Positions 1-11,994 of a DNA stretch of 64,000 bases are shown here, piece by piece. Position 1 is the first letter of the stretch; each line of letters starts with the position of its first letter. Origin of the DNA: Limonium bicolor (taxonomy: Eukaryota > Streptophyta > Magnoliopsida > Caryophyllales > Plumbaginaceae); the NCBI GenBank assembly GCA_023374045.1, contig CM041777.1, positions 461,557,827 to 461,621,826 on the forward strand, written 5' to 3'. The notes below the pieces were generated by a model, which saw only the letters and a list, made by a program, of their open reading frames with translations, searched no databases and had not been told where the DNA came from. The position numbers were made by a program, and so were the translations under genes.

Positions 1-1039
1 AGATGCAATTACCCATTTGGATTATAACTTCAAAGTTGGAACATTATTTATTGAATTATAGTGATATTCATTATTTTTTTTCACACTTTGTGCCCTATTT
101 TGAGCCAGTTGTGGCATTCTAAATAAGTTGAAATGTTGGTACATTGTACTATGAATGTGTGGGTGTGTGCATACCAATTTTCAACTCAATTTGATGCAAT
201 TAGCCATTTGGAACATAACTCTAAAGTCGGAACAATATTTATTGAATTATAGTGATATTCATTAATTTTTTGGCACTATGTGCCCGCTTTTGAGCAAGTT
301 GTGGCATTACAAATAAGTTGAAATTTTGGGACATTGTACTATGCATATGGAGGTGTGTGGATACCAAATTTCAACTAAATTGGATGCAATTATACATTTG
401 GAACATAAACCCAAAGTCCGAACAATATTTATTGAATTATAGTGATATTCATTATTTTTTCACACTTTGTGCCCGATTTTGAGCAAGTTGTGACATTCCA
501 AATAAGTTGAAATTTTGGGACATTGTACTATGCATGTGGGGGTGTGTTCATACCAAATCTCAACTTAATTGGATGTAATTATCCATTTGGAACATAACCC
601 AAAAGTCGGAATAATATTGATTGAATTATAGTGATATTCATTATTTATTGGCACATTGTGCCCGATTTTGATCAAGTTGTGTCACTCCAATTAAGTTGAA
701 ATTTAAGGACATTGTACTATGCATGTGGGGCTGTGTGCATGCCAAATTTCAACTCAATTAGATGCAATTATCAGTTTGGAACATAACTTCAAAGTCGGAA
801 CAATGTTTATTGAATTATAGTGATATTCAATAATTTTTTGGCACTTTGTGCCCGATTTTGAGGAAGTTGTGGCATTCCAAATTTCAACTTAATTAGATGC
901 AATTATCCATTTGGAACATAACTCTAACGTCAGAACAATATTTAATGATTTATAGTGATATTCATTATTTTTTGGCACTTTGTGCCCGATTTTGAGCAAG
1001 TTGGGGCACTCCAAATAAGATAAAATTTTGGGACATTAC
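1..1039 (+). repeat. ~189-bp satellite array, left block
   Basis: Tandem units recognisable by GATGCAATTA.CCATTTGG start at about 2, 193, 383, 572, 761 and 896. Spacing is 189-191 bp, except for one unit shortened to 135 bp by an internal deletion. Each unit also holds a GTGATATTCATTA stretch, a TTTGTGCCCGATTTTGAGCAAG stretch (split here for reading) and GGGACATTGTACTATGCATG. The array is AT-rich and non-coding. The same unit recurs inverted at 33113-33745. Confidence 0.93.
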
Positions 1040-1778
1040 GGCCCCGTTTGTTTGTAGCTGATAAAAATGAAACTGCCTTAATCTTCCATACAATGACCCA
1101 GCTGAACGTTACCTAGGATTTTAATTCGTTTACGGCTGAGGGTTTTAATTGTAGGGGTCAAGCTGCGTTCACCCTCGTTTCTGTTTCTTTCCTTTTTATT
1201 TTCCTCGGTAAGTCACCAAACAAAACCCATACTTCTCCTTCTTCACAGCTTCTCTTCTCTTCTTCTGGTGTGACAACATTCAAAAGCAAATCTCACTATT
1301 TTAACAATGGACATTTTTTTCTCAAGTTTGATTCCTCTCCCTCGCTGCTCAATCTTGGCGCACACTACATAACAATGGCATAAAAAATTACGAAGATAGA
1401 GAAATAGAATATTCGGGAAGAAATCATAAACTTAAGGAAGGGCAGTTGTGGGTGCAAAACTCACATGGGGAGGCGCCGATTTGTGGGCGTCCGAGGTTAT
1501 TGGATTTGGGAGGAAATTGAATGCAGTTGTTGTGCTTAATCAATGCAGTCAAACCAAAATATGAAGGGGAAATGTAGTAGTGAGGCGGAGAGGGCAATCT
1601 AGGCAATGCGGGACTGATTCATCTCCAACCAGATGAAACAATTCAGAAACGCAGCAAATCCATCGTTTGTGTATCAGTGAGGGGTATGAGATTTACCCCA
1701 CATTAATCTCCAACCAAAGATGAAAAAAAGTGAAGATTCATCTCTTCAGGGGCATTAATCTCGGTAACGAACGGGGCC
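1040..1778. mobile_element. Small non-autonomous DNA element inside the satellite
   Basis: This ~739-bp insertion breaks a satellite unit. Removing it restores the unit spacing (896 to 1825 minus 739 gives 190 bp). Its ends are imperfect terminal inverted repeats: GGCCCCGTTTGTTTG on the left and, read on the other strand, GGCCCCGTTCGTTACC on the right. There is no coding capacity. GGCCCCGTT ends occur in plant hAT-like and PIF/Harbinger-like MITEs. I see no clean target-site duplication, so the superfamily is open. Confidence 0.75.
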
Positions 1779-2000
1779 TATATGCATGTTGGGGGTGTGT
1801 GCATACCCAAATTTCAACTCAATTACATGCAATTAGCCAGTTGGAACATAACTTCAAATTCGGAACAATATTTATTGAATTATAATGATATTCATTATTT
1901 TTTTCTTTTGCAATTTGTTCCCGATTTTGAGAAAGTTGTGGCATTCCAAGTAAGTTGAAATTTTGGGACATTGTACAATGCATGTGGGAGTGCGTGCATA
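1779..2000 (+). repeat. Satellite array resumes after the insertion
   Basis: This continues the interrupted ~189-bp unit and holds one more unit start near 1825. It is cut at 2000, where a hAT terminus begins. The last 8 bases, CGTGCATA (1993-2000), would be the target-site duplication of that hAT element. Its partner copy is not visible because of the gap at 4388. Confidence 0.88.
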
Positions 2001-4387
2001 CAGTGACGGATCCAGGATTTCAATCCGGTGGGGGGGGGGGGAGGGGGGCAAAACCAACAAATATGTTTTCAGTATATAAAAGACAAAGTTCAATATATAT
2101 TAATGAATTTAAGTACAATAACTGAATATACAAAAACTATAATTGTCCCCTTCGAGTTTTCATGTTTTGAAAATGATCAATGATAACATCATCTGAAACT
2201 TGTGGAAATACATCTTTTTCAATGAACGTGACTAAACAATCATTCAAAAACTAATCTCCAATGTTGTTACGTAACTTACTCTTCACAAAAGTCATTGCAG
2301 AAAATCCTCTTTCAACATTTGTCATCGCTACAGGAAGAACCAACACCAACTTTAATAGCTTATATACTTCTGAATATATAAGGTGCTTAGAAATCTCCAC
2401 CAACTTCATTGAAAGCTCACCAAGATCTTTAGGTTTGAAAACCTAATATCCTATCATATATCAACAATGAAGTTATCAAGCTGATATTCAAAGTTGAGCA
2501 ATTCAAGGCTTGTAAAGTCATTTTGATATAATTTTAACAACTGTAGCACCTTTTGCTTGTCAAAGGAGGAGAATGAATTGACTGGATTCAAGCATGCCAT
2601 ACGAGTAAGAAGCTCCATGTTTGTCTCATCAAATCGATTGTTAAATTTTTGAAGCTAAAGATCAATAACTGCAAGAAGCACTTAAATCTGATAATGACGA
2701 AGATATGTGCATTGTTGAGTAAATCGCTTTGATCTTCCTTAGGGAATATATGTAGCATTCATATCTGGAACTTCAATCTTATATTCAGAGCAAAAGTCAA
2801 GAACCTTGGGGAAAAAATTTCCCACCCGTCATCTCTCATATTTTGTAACTGAAGCTTGGTCATTTTCATAAGTGACATTGCATTTACAATATCTAGATCT
2901 CTTCTTTGTAAAGCAAGACTCAGTTCACGTGTGTACCCAATATGACTAGCATCAAGTGAGCCATGAAGACAAAGTCAAAAGATTCAATCTTAAACAAGCA
3001 ACCTTGAACTTTTGCTTGATCTTCTGATAGAATACTTCCCATTTTTCAAAGAACATCAATTATATCTGGATATAGAGAAACAACACTTAAAATTGCTTTC
3101 TGATGAGGTCCTCAACGAGTATCCCCAGGTCTACTCAAGCCAGGTTCTTGATTCAAACCTTTCCCAGTTTCAAGAGTTCCCTCTTCTGTAGCCTTGGAAA
3201 CTCTTTGAGTATACCTTTCTCTAAGCATTTCTTTTCTTTTACAAGAAACTCCAACCACATTCAGCAAAAGAGCCATTGAATCAAAGAAAGTCAAACATTC
3301 TATATTCTTCTTGGCTATAACAACAAGTGTTAACTGAAGTTGATGAGCAAAGAAATGAACGTAATAAACACTTAGACTTTCTCTCAAAATTAGAGCCATA
3401 AGTCCATTGAATTCACCACTCATATTACTAGCTCCATCATAACCTTGCCACGAACTTTAGATAGACTCAAAGAATGCTCTATAAGCAAAGAACACATTCC
3501 AGTTTTAAGTGATAAGGCGGTGGTGTCACTAACATGCACAATTCCAAGAAAACGCTCCACTATCTTACCCTTACTATCCACATAGCGTAGACAAAGAGCC
3601 ATTTATTCCTTCTGAGATACATCACTGAATTCATCAACCAATATCCCAAAACATTCATCACCAAGATCTTCCATGATAACCCTAATTGTTTCCTTAGCAC
3701 ATGCATTGATAATATCTTTTTGAATTGAAGGAGAAATCATTTGATGGTTTTTCAGGGCATTTTTCAAGACTATTTGTCCAACACTATCATCAATATCTGC
3801 AAGCCATTTTAGGAGGTTCAAGCAAGTTACCTCTATTATTCGAATCTTCACTTTCATCATGACCACGAAATGCTAATCCTTGCCGTAAAAGGTACCTTAA
3901 ACATTTCAATGAAGCTGTCAAGCGAGCTCTATACTCTGCCTTAGTCTGATTAGACTTATTTTTCAAGTGCTTGTATGATTGATCTGTTGGGGTTCTTAAG
4001 AGATTCATACTTCTCAAAGCTAGATTGTCGGGACTTCTAATGTCACCCACAGGTTTCATCAATTTCTCAATTTTTTTCCAATTTCTGAATCCTTCTTCAC
4101 CAAACAAATCTTTTCCAGTGTCAACACTAGCTGCAACATCATTCTTGAACAGGGAAACAAACAAAACAAAATGCAGCATCCATCGCAACACTATACTCGA
4201 GCCAAAAATACTTATCATACCATATAACACTGAATTTGCGCAGTCTAGTGCTATACTTTGTTGTTGGGAAGATTAATCTTGGTTGACATGGACCTCTAAG
4301 TATGTATGCTCGTCTTACTGCATTTCACTCATTCACATGGTATGTCGTGATTGCTCTTCTTAGTCATGGATCATGTGGAAGAAAAAC
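2001..4387 (-). mobile_element. hAT transposon, TTF/ZMYM1-like group, truncated by gap
   Basis: The left end CAGTGACGGATCCAGGATTT matches the terminal inverted repeat typical of the plant hAT group whose transposase has TTF-type zinc finger, DUF4371 and hAT dimerisation domains. A poly-G tract (2031-2046) follows. The coding region runs on the minus strand from the gap down to 2137. The other terminus is not present, so the element continues into the N run at 4388. Confidence 0.85.
2137..4305 (-). pseudogene. hAT transposase (TTF zinc finger, DUF4371, hAT C-terminal dimerisation), broken
   Basis: Read right to left, this is recognisable as the long hAT transposase of the zinc finger MYM-type protein 1-like family. 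A TTF-like N-terminal part contains GPCQP, then WLEYSVAMDAAFC, then FRNWKK (about 4300-4030). Next come YRARLTASL and LLRQGLAFRGHDES (3990-3840), and a DUF4371 segment with NLLKWLA and the acidic motif ILVDEFSD (3800-3610). A segment with RFLGIVHVSDTTALSL (3602-3430) and another with EFNGLMALILRE, HFFAHQLQLTL and GLNQE (3423-3115) follow. The C-terminal dimerisation region has ERGFSAMTFVKSKL and ends QNMKTRRGQL plus stop at 2137 (about 2330-2137). It is dead: frameshifts near 3850 and 3423, an in-frame stop at 3603-3605, TGA in place of the conserved Trp after GDTR (3112-3114), and a stop within the C-terminal motif. The N-terminus is lost in the gap. Confidence 0.9.
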
Positions 4388-4887
4388 NNNNNNNNNNNNN
4401 NNNNNNNNNNNNNNNNNNNNNNNNNNNNNNNNNNNNNNNNNNNNNNNNNNNNNNNNNNNNNNNNNNNNNNNNNNNNNNNNNNNNNNNNNNNNNNNNNNNN
4501 NNNNNNNNNNNNNNNNNNNNNNNNNNNNNNNNNNNNNNNNNNNNNNNNNNNNNNNNNNNNNNNNNNNNNNNNNNNNNNNNNNNNNNNNNNNNNNNNNNNN
4601 NNNNNNNNNNNNNNNNNNNNNNNNNNNNNNNNNNNNNNNNNNNNNNNNNNNNNNNNNNNNNNNNNNNNNNNNNNNNNNNNNNNNNNNNNNNNNNNNNNNN
4701 NNNNNNNNNNNNNNNNNNNNNNNNNNNNNNNNNNNNNNNNNNNNNNNNNNNNNNNNNNNNNNNNNNNNNNNNNNNNNNNNNNNNNNNNNNNNNNNNNNNN
4801 NNNNNNNNNNNNNNNNNNNNNNNNNNNNNNNNNNNNNNNNNNNNNNNNNNNNNNNNNNNNNNNNNNNNNNNNNNNNNNNNNNNNNNN
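4388..4887. other. Assembly gap (500 N)
   Basis: This is exactly 500 undetermined bases, a conventional placeholder length. Both flanks are interrupted elements: a hAT missing its 5' end on the left and a CACTA element missing its 5' half on the right. The true missing sequence is therefore likely much longer than 500 bases. Confidence 0.97.
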
Positions 4888-7800
4888 GACTGAGGCTGGC
4901 CCTTCACAGCAGACCGAAGAGCCGTCAGTTGTCCCACCAGAGGCCAAGAAGCAAAAGAAGAGAGGTGCCACACGTGGGCTGAAAGCTAACAAGGGCCCTC
5001 CTACAAAACGGTTCAATTGAATCAGTACAACCAACCTCATGGAAATTGGAAGAATGACTTCACTGCTTACGGTAGCCATTTGGTGAAGTCATATTGTAAC
5101 ATAAACCACAACTGGAAGCAAGTGCCTCAAGCGTTGAAGGATACTATGTTTGAGCGTCTCCAGGTAAATCTCTACATTATTACTATGATATTTTGGGAAA
5201 TAATAGAATATTTATGTTTACTTTACTAACTGAATGATCATGTATGTAGTCTAAATTCTCTATGGATCCCGCACTTAAAAAGGATGTGCTATCAGCGATG
5301 TCGAAACAGTTCCGGGACCACAAGAATAAGTTGGCTGACAAGTTCATCTACAAGATGCCTGATCCAGAAGATCCAGATGATCCAGATCATGGTTTCGGCG
5401 GTGAGAGACCACCATGGGAGGTTTACGAGGGCATCACCAAAGAGCAATGGGTACAATTTGCTGAGTCACGTCACACACCGGAGTTCCAGGTGCACTTTAC
5501 TGTCATACATACATAAATTACTCTTAATTTCTTATGTTTTTTGTGTTCAATTTCACTAAACATGATCATATTAATTTATGTAGGCTCTCCGTGCGCAACA
5601 ACAAGCAAATGCTAAGAAGAATCTGTACCCTCACCACTTAGGTGGGAAAAGTATTGCTCAAAGGGTACCAGAATGGGAGCAAGGAAAAGGGATATCTGCC
5701 CACGGATGGCTCATTGGATACCAGTGGCAGAAGAATGAAAGTGTGGGAGTTAAGCCACATTCCGAAGAACTCTACTCCCAAAATCCTCAATACGATGAAG
5801 CCACGAGAGCAGTTATTGCTCAAATGGTAAGTGATATCATTTCATTTTTAGTCCAACTGTTCATTTCATTTGTATATGAACTTATGTTAAACTAATAACT
5901 GTATTTGTGTGTTGTATTAGGGTGAATTAAGCTCTCAGCTCACCCAGGGCACCTGGACCTCACAGAGGAATGATGATCCTCTTACACGCGCTCTTGGTAA
6001 GAAGGATCATCCAGGTCGTGCCATTGGGTTTGGTGGGCACGTTGGTATCCGCCAAGCATTTGGTGTACCCGGGTCCAGAAGTGCACAGGGAAGGATGTAG
6101 CTACGTGGAGCACCTGAGAGAGATGGCTGAGATGGAGCAGAGGATTAATCAGAGCGTCGACGAGAGGATCGCTCAGGCTATGTCAAGGCTTGAGACACAG
6201 AAGCATAGCAGCCAAGAGGTTTCTCGACCACCAGCTGAGTCACCCATTCATCATCAGAGTTCACCGGTAGTGGGAAGTAGTGTCCAGTCGGCTGAGCCGT
6301 TTCCCTATGCATCTCTAAAGGTTAGACCAACATTTCAATTGAGTACATGACGATTAAGATTTTTCACTTGATCACTAATATCATCGTAGAACAAGGAATT
6401 CACAATTTTTATCTAAACAAGTTCCACATAACACTCAGGCACCCCACTAAGTGCACGTTGTTTTTACAAATTGGAGTAGAAGAGGTCATGGTGGCATGGG
6501 GAAAACTTTTCCCTTCAGTTCCAAGTGATATTGTGCACGGTGAACCACTCCGACATTACCATGCACGAGTGCTTCGTGACGAATTTGTTGCAGAGCATGG
6601 TGACGTCTGTTTACCGGTGCCGATCCCACAAAGACATACCTTGCGTTCCGCACAAACTGCGACAGTGCAGTGGCCAGTACGATTGGTCAAACTCCCTGGG
6701 CAGGTATTTACTCTTAACTGTTGCTATAAAACTATTGATGTACCACCTTGCATCCATATACTTAATTAGTTACTATCATAGGATATGAGCCGACCAAAGA
6801 CTGATAAGGGAAAAGGAAAAAGAATTGCTGCACCTGTTCAATCAAAGGTATCCACAAATTTCGTGCTCAGACCTGATTTGGTGGAGAAAAGAATATTGGC
6901 CGGCTTGTCGACTAATATGAAGATTCTACACTCATCGTTGTTGCTGCTACCACCTCACTGTGATTCCCTCACTGTGGAAGATCACGAGAGGATATTTCAC
7001 CATCAAGTTCAACCAGGAGATACACATCGATTTGAGATATATATGTCCGACTTCGAGGAGTGTTTCAGGAGGGATTGGTTGAATGTGTCGATTATCAAGT
7101 CATCCGTCATGTGAGTGACTTCTACCATTTATATTTTGAATGCAATGATTGGTGATGAATTAGATGTTTGAATAAAAATTTAATAACTAATGATATTGTC
7201 CTCATGGTGCAGGTATGTGCATAATAAGGCAATCAATGTCTATGACGATCACAGATTCGGATTCCTGTGTCCTGCTATGTGCTGTGAAGTCCAGATGACA
7301 AGTGACATGAAAGGTCTTATGCAATATCTGACGAATGCCATCTTTGAATGTGCTGACAAGTCATTTATTATGCTGTCATATCATTCAGGGTATGATATTT
7401 GACTATTTCTATTAGTATTATCTAAATCATATAGTTTGTGTTAGTTGTTTAATGATTTCAACACATTGTGTAATTTGTGGACAGTCAACATTGGTCATTG
7501 CTTGTGAAGGTGATGAAGTACCCACCAGTCTTGCAATTTGACTCACTTGGTAAGGGTGTCAAGAGATCGAAGATAGCCAGCGCAATACTGAGGTAATTAG
7601 TTTGTTATCTTAAACAACAATTGTTATTACTTAACATTAATTGTTTCATAACTTGCTACTGATGCTTAAAACTATATTGTTGATGTATATAGTTCCATGA
7701 GAGCTGCACTATCTGTCCAGAATAAAACAATGAAGAACATCCCCTGGAACATGGTCAAGGTACTCTCTTAATTGATAAATTGTGTGATAATGTTTTTAAA

Positions 7801-8150
7801 CTTGTTTATAACTATCAATATGTGTGTTGTATAGTGTCCGGTGCAGCCTGGGGGTTCAGAATGTGGATACTATGTCATGAGATTCATGTTTGACATAGTA
7901 GGAGCGTCGAACCTTTTACCAGAACACTCGTTAGACAATGTAACATTCTTTGAAAGTTTCAGTTATGCTCTTTACATGTTGTTAGACTTGTACGTTTTAG
8001 ATTAATTTTCATTTTTTTTTCAAGGCTTACGAAGAAATGATGCAAGGTGGTCAATATGACGATGCTCAAATTGTTGAGATTCTTGAGGAATGGTCGGAGT
8101 TCGTCTTAGCACACAACCGCCGAGATACTCATGTTACCTTCTGGAATTGA
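4888..8150 (+). pseudogene. CACTA second gene: plant transposase domain, DUF8039-like domain and Ulp1/C48 protease, 5'-truncated
   Basis: A multi-exon gene with good GT-AG boundaries. My exons are 4888-5163, 5250-5489, 5584-5826, 5921-6320, 6439-6703, 6782-7110, 7213-7389, 7485-7592, 7693-7759, 7835-7939 and 8025-8150. Exons 1-4 encode the Ptta/En/Spm-type domain (TRGLK, NQYNQPHG, WKQVPQALKDTMFERL, KQFRDHKNKLADKFI, RPPWEVYEGITKEQW). Exon 5 resembles DUF8039 (PSDIVHGEPL, LPVPIPQ). Exons 8-11 form a Ulp1 cysteine protease with the catalytic set visible: His in QHWSLLV, Asp in QFDSLG, Gln in QPGG and Cys in SECGYYVMRF. In CACTA elements this gene accompanies the TNP2-type transposase, and the protease's exact role there is unsettled. 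Frameshifts near 5000 (RFN then stop) and near 6090 suggest this copy is dead. The N-terminus is lost in the gap. The stop at 8148 lies inside the subterminal repeat. Confidence 0.85.
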
Positions 8151-8429
8151 CTGATCCTGAGACCGACCCTAGTCTCTGGGTCGGTCGGCTCCAGAATACC
8201 TTCTGGTATTGACCGACCTTGAGACCGACCTAGGACCGACCATAAGTCTATCTCGGCGGTTGTGAGATAAGAACCGCCGAGATAGACGTCGTCAGATTTT
8301 GATTTTGGCACCCACCTATTTCGGCGGTTCTATTTACAACCGTCGAGATAGGTACCCCTATTTCGGCGGTTTACAACCGCTGAAATAGACCCCTTGGAAC
8401 CGCCGAAATAGGTCATTTTTCTACTAGTG
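8151..8429 (+). repeat. CACTA 3' subterminal hairpin repeats and terminal inverted repeat
   Basis: These are dense inverted repeats. GACCGACCC (8161-8169) pairs with GGGTCGGTC (8178-8186). A perfect 16-bp stem (8246-8261 with 8272-8287, core CTCGGCGGTT) has a 10-nt loop. Further copies of TATTTCGGCGGTT and its complement follow to 8410. Such subterminal repeats are the known transposase-binding zone in CACTA elements. The terminal repeat occupies 8411-8429. Confidence 0.88.
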
Positions 8430-9043
8430 TAAAGTAACTTATTACTTTATTAGTTTGTCCTCTAGTGCATTAGGAAAATAAAAGAGTGAGAGGGGGGTAA
8501 AGCAGCCGGCTCACACAGCACTCACAAGGGTTTTAAATTTTTTTATTTCTAATAGTGGACACACTAGTTTAGTTTATTTACACTCTCACCCAGAACTTCC
8601 CGGTTTTTACAGTTTGTACTATTTTCTCGTTTAATTGATTTTATGGTTCTAGACCTTCATTAATATTTATTAATGACTATTTGGTTGACCAAATTGTTAC
8701 AAGTCTATTTAACCCGCTTAAAGTCACGTTTTCCGGTTCCTCGAAAAACGCGCTTTAAGGTTCGTTTGTGGTTTTAATCCATTTTATGGATCCGTTTTCT
8801 TCGGGAATTTTTTCCACATATTATTTAGGCATGATTAAGCCTTAGGAATCCACCTAGGATCCTAGTCGAGGTCACATAACTCCTACGGTTATGTAACACT
8901 CGTTTTTTACATTTTTTGCTTTTTAAGTGTTTTCTTCATTTCTTTTGGATTTATTTTCCTTGCCAAAATTACTTAGGCACAATTAGGCCCTTAAATACCT
9001 ATTAGGATAATTTTAATCACTATAATTAAGTTGGGGTATTTCA
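8430..9043 (-). repeat. E1 left (3') LTR, remaining part
   Basis: This segment aligns almost base for base with 28535-29153 of the right LTR. They share the GTAAAGC.GCCGGCTCACACAG stretch, the AACCCGCTTAAAGTC stretch and the end GGGGTATTTCA. The rest of the LTR (~3.4 kb) is expected on the other side of the CACTA element and is absent from the window. Confidence 0.92.
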
Positions 9044-9058
9044 ATCTACCCCCCTTAA
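9044..9058 (-). other. E1 polypurine tract
   Basis: On the minus strand this reads TTAAGGGGGGTAGAT directly before the LTR start TGAAATACCCC. That is the position and composition of the plus-strand primer of an LTR retrotransposon. Confidence 0.85.
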
Positions 9059-10281
9059 GGAACTTTGCCCTCAAAGTTGTTCAATGTTGTAGGATTACTA
9101 TACTTACTCATTCAGACATGACTAATGCCAAAAGTCATACATTCCTCCTCCTTACAATTCCCAAATCCATTACTCAAGGTCTCTACATACCATACCATGC
9201 AAGTATACTACAATCACTCCGATCCGTATTACAACCAACCATCCGGTTTTCCATTACAAGGTTTATACATACATACTGTGCAAAGCTATCCCGAAGCAAT
9301 GCAATACACACTACGATCCCACAGGCACTCAGGTCATCTAGACACAGGACTCCTCTACGTCCCTCTACCCTTGGAATAATACAACATGATACACTACCAC
9401 CGTTCTCCGGTATAAGCTTCCAACAAATCCTCATTCTTCAGTCTAAGGGAAATCCTTTCGCAACCACTGATTAGAAATCTTTCTAAAACACAACAACTCC
9501 AAATTCCAATTTATTTTCATTACATCTATCCTATGCATGATCCTTGTGACCACTTGAGGGGAGCTTCAAGAATCATTCGACCCTGATGTGATCAGCATCA
9601 GTGTTGAACTATCTTTCCCCCAATTTGTGTTCGGCTTCCCTTGATCTGATCAGGATCAAGTTCGACTTCCCACATCAGTTTCAAACAATCAGATAATTCG
9701 ATTATTTCTATTTTCTATCTTTTTACTCTTCCAAGTCATAATTACCAATTCACACATCTCCAAAGGATGGAATTCAGTCCATCAATCATCCCCAATCTAC
9801 TTCCAAATGCTTTACTTCGAGATTCCATGCCCATGGGGCTCATTTCTTCGACCTTCGCTTTCATCCATTACTCTACATCATCTCAAATAATCTAACTAGG
9901 GAATACACTACTTATGAAATTCAGTCGTCCCCAATTTACTTCCAATGACTTACCTAAGGATACACTACTCATGGACTTCATTCATCCACTACTCTCAATC
10001 ATTTCGTACTATTTCTTTAAAGGATACCATACTTGTGGAGCTCCGTCCACTACTCATTCTCAAGTCTCAAACATCACCTAGGGGACTCAATTTCCTCAAG
10101 GTTCTACATCGGTTTTATACCGACTCACGCATCGTAATGCCATGTATAACTTCAAATAGACATACACTATAGGGATTATCATTTTCCCTAGAGTTTCTCT
10201 ACTCTTCTTTACCAATACTCTCACACTGGAGTTACAAAATGGTTATATTCATCCCATGGTATTCGCATCTCTTGTGCCTAA
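9059..10281 (-). mobile_element. E1 interior, 3' segment
   Basis: AT-rich non-coding sequence related to 59681-60780 of E2. Both contain CCCTGATGTGATCAGCATCAG, then a TTTGTGTTCGG stretch, in the same order after the polypurine tract. No protein domain was recognised and reading frames are short. It is interrupted at 10282-10286 by the target duplication of the solo LTR. Confidence 0.75.
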
Positions 10282-10286
10282 TTACC

Positions 10287-11989
10287 TGTGAGCCTCGATT
10301 TTAAACCCTATCCTGTGTTGATTAAAGCTGATTAGGATCTAACGGGTTTTAGGTCCACTTATAACCTAAGATTAATAACTATGTCATATAACAATAATTA
10401 TTAAAACCTAAGCTAGCCCACTGGAACCTATTATGAGTCGCCACCTAATTTTAACCTAGGGTATATTAGGAAAGGTAGAGTTCGGGTTCGGGGGCTTGGT
10501 ATTCGACTTATTTAGGGTTCAAATTACTTTCATTACCCTTCCTAGGTCGCTTTTCCTCTACTTGGTTTAATTACGGCTTATTACGAGTCGTTTTAACCTA
10601 AGTGCGCGAGTTTCTGTTTTTTTTTTTAGCATTTTTTGACAGAAAATAAAGTGAAATTAAAAGCTACCTAAACTAGGGTTAGGAGGCAAAATTAGGTCGA
10701 ATTTTGCTTACGTCCGTAGCCACGGACTCCATGTCCGAGACCACGGACCCCAGTTAACCTAACCTAATAACAGAAGAGTCGAAATTAAAGGAAAACAAAA
10801 AATTGCAAAGTCCGGGCCATGGACAGGCTGTCCGTGGGCCCGGACATATTAGAAAAACCTAAATTTTGAATTTTTAAAGTCCCGCCGCCGTCCGTGGGCG
10901 TCCGGGCTTACGGACAGGGAGTCCGGGACCCCGGACATGACGTCGTGGGTGCGGACCGCCCTCGGACGGCGGCGTTGAGGCTGTTCCCGAAGGTGTTTTT
11001 GGCTCAAATTTATGGGTGTGTAGCCTGAAAGATGTACAAGACATTAGTGATTGAAAGTTCTCAATTTGAATTCGAATTAAGCACGAAACTTGGTAAACAA
11101 GTTATGGACAGAAGCTTAAACAAACAGCAATACAGAAGCATAAAAAGGTTAGTTTGAACCCAAAATTGACAGAGAGTTAATAAGGTCGTGGGGAATTAGA
11201 AAAGTAGAATTGTAACCTGTTTTACCTTCGAATTCAAGAGGATTCTTCACGTCGGGATTCTTCGGAGGCTCCGATGGTGCCGGTTCTGGATTGTGTTCGA
11301 CCCGAGCTTCTGGTTGTTGATTGTTGAAGGTGTTCTTCACGTTTTGGAGATGGTTTGGTTGATGTTTGATGATTGATGATGTTGTGGGAGTTGAAAAATA
11401 TGTTTTGGTGTTGATTTGGTGGTGAGATTTCAGTGTTTGATTGTGGCTCTGGAGTTCAAAAAACGTGGAGAGAGAGACGGTTGCCTTCTTTGAGAGTCTA
11501 GGGTTCTTGAGGTTATCATTTGATCATGGGATAAGGTTCCTTATATAGGCTTCCTTAAAGATAGAAAACTCCGGTAAAAACTGAGATTTACCGACGTTTT
11601 AGCTCAAGGGCTTCCAAAAGGAATTTGATTATGAAATTTTACACATGGGTAAAGGATGATATTTCTGAATTTTCTAAAGTGGAATCGAATTTTTGGATAT
11701 TGGAATATTTTTAAATTCAATTTCTCGTCAGATTCAATCAGAAATTGCTAGAAAATATTGGAAATTCGAAAAAATCAAAATTCCAACGCCATTATGCTTA
11801 GAATGTCATCCTCTATCATGGGTTAAAATTTCAAAGTATTTGAATTGATTTGACCCTTCTTTGGAGGAGAGAGAAAGCCTATAGAGGGCTTAGGAGCCTT
11901 GAAAAATTACAAAAATGCCCCTGGAGATGATTAAGCTGGCCTATTAGTAGAGACTCTCTTCCGGGGGGTTTGAATTTTGGGTATAAACA
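10287..11989 (-). mobile_element. Solo LTR of the Tat/Ogre-type family
   Basis: This is a single 1,703-bp LTR, TGTGAGCCTCGATTTTAAACC...GGGTATAAACA, flanked by perfect 5-bp duplications TTACC (10282-10286 and 11990-11994). It is homologous to the LTRs at 13740-15505 and 20325-22087 but more diverged, and lacks a ~90-bp block near its U3 end. The duplications show an independent insertion followed by LTR-LTR recombination. Orientation is minus, as for its relatives. Confidence 0.95.
11541..11548 (-). promoter_or_regulatory. Candidate TATA box in the solo LTR
   Basis: On the minus strand this reads CTATATAA. It lies at the same LTR position as CTATATAAA in the two other LTRs of the family, about 440 bp from the LTR start, which suggests it is the core promoter. 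Confidence 0.6.
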
Positions 11990-11994
11990 TTACC

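Larger units (their letters stand above)
4888..8429 (+). mobile_element. CACTA (En/Spm-type) element, 3' half
   Basis: The 3' terminus reads, on the minus strand, CACTAGTAGAAAAATGACC (8411-8429), a canonical CACTA terminal inverted repeat. It is preceded by subterminal hairpins. The coding part (4888-8150) is the second gene of such elements. The base after the terminus begins TAA (8430-8432), matching the uninterrupted copy of this LTR at 28535 (ACTAAAGT), as expected for a 3-bp target duplication. The 5' half, including any TNP2-type transposase, is in or beyond the gap. Confidence 0.93.

Noticed and set aside
4302..5079. Long open frames on both strands around the gap
   Set aside because: Most of their length is undetermined bases, so they are artefacts of reading through N.
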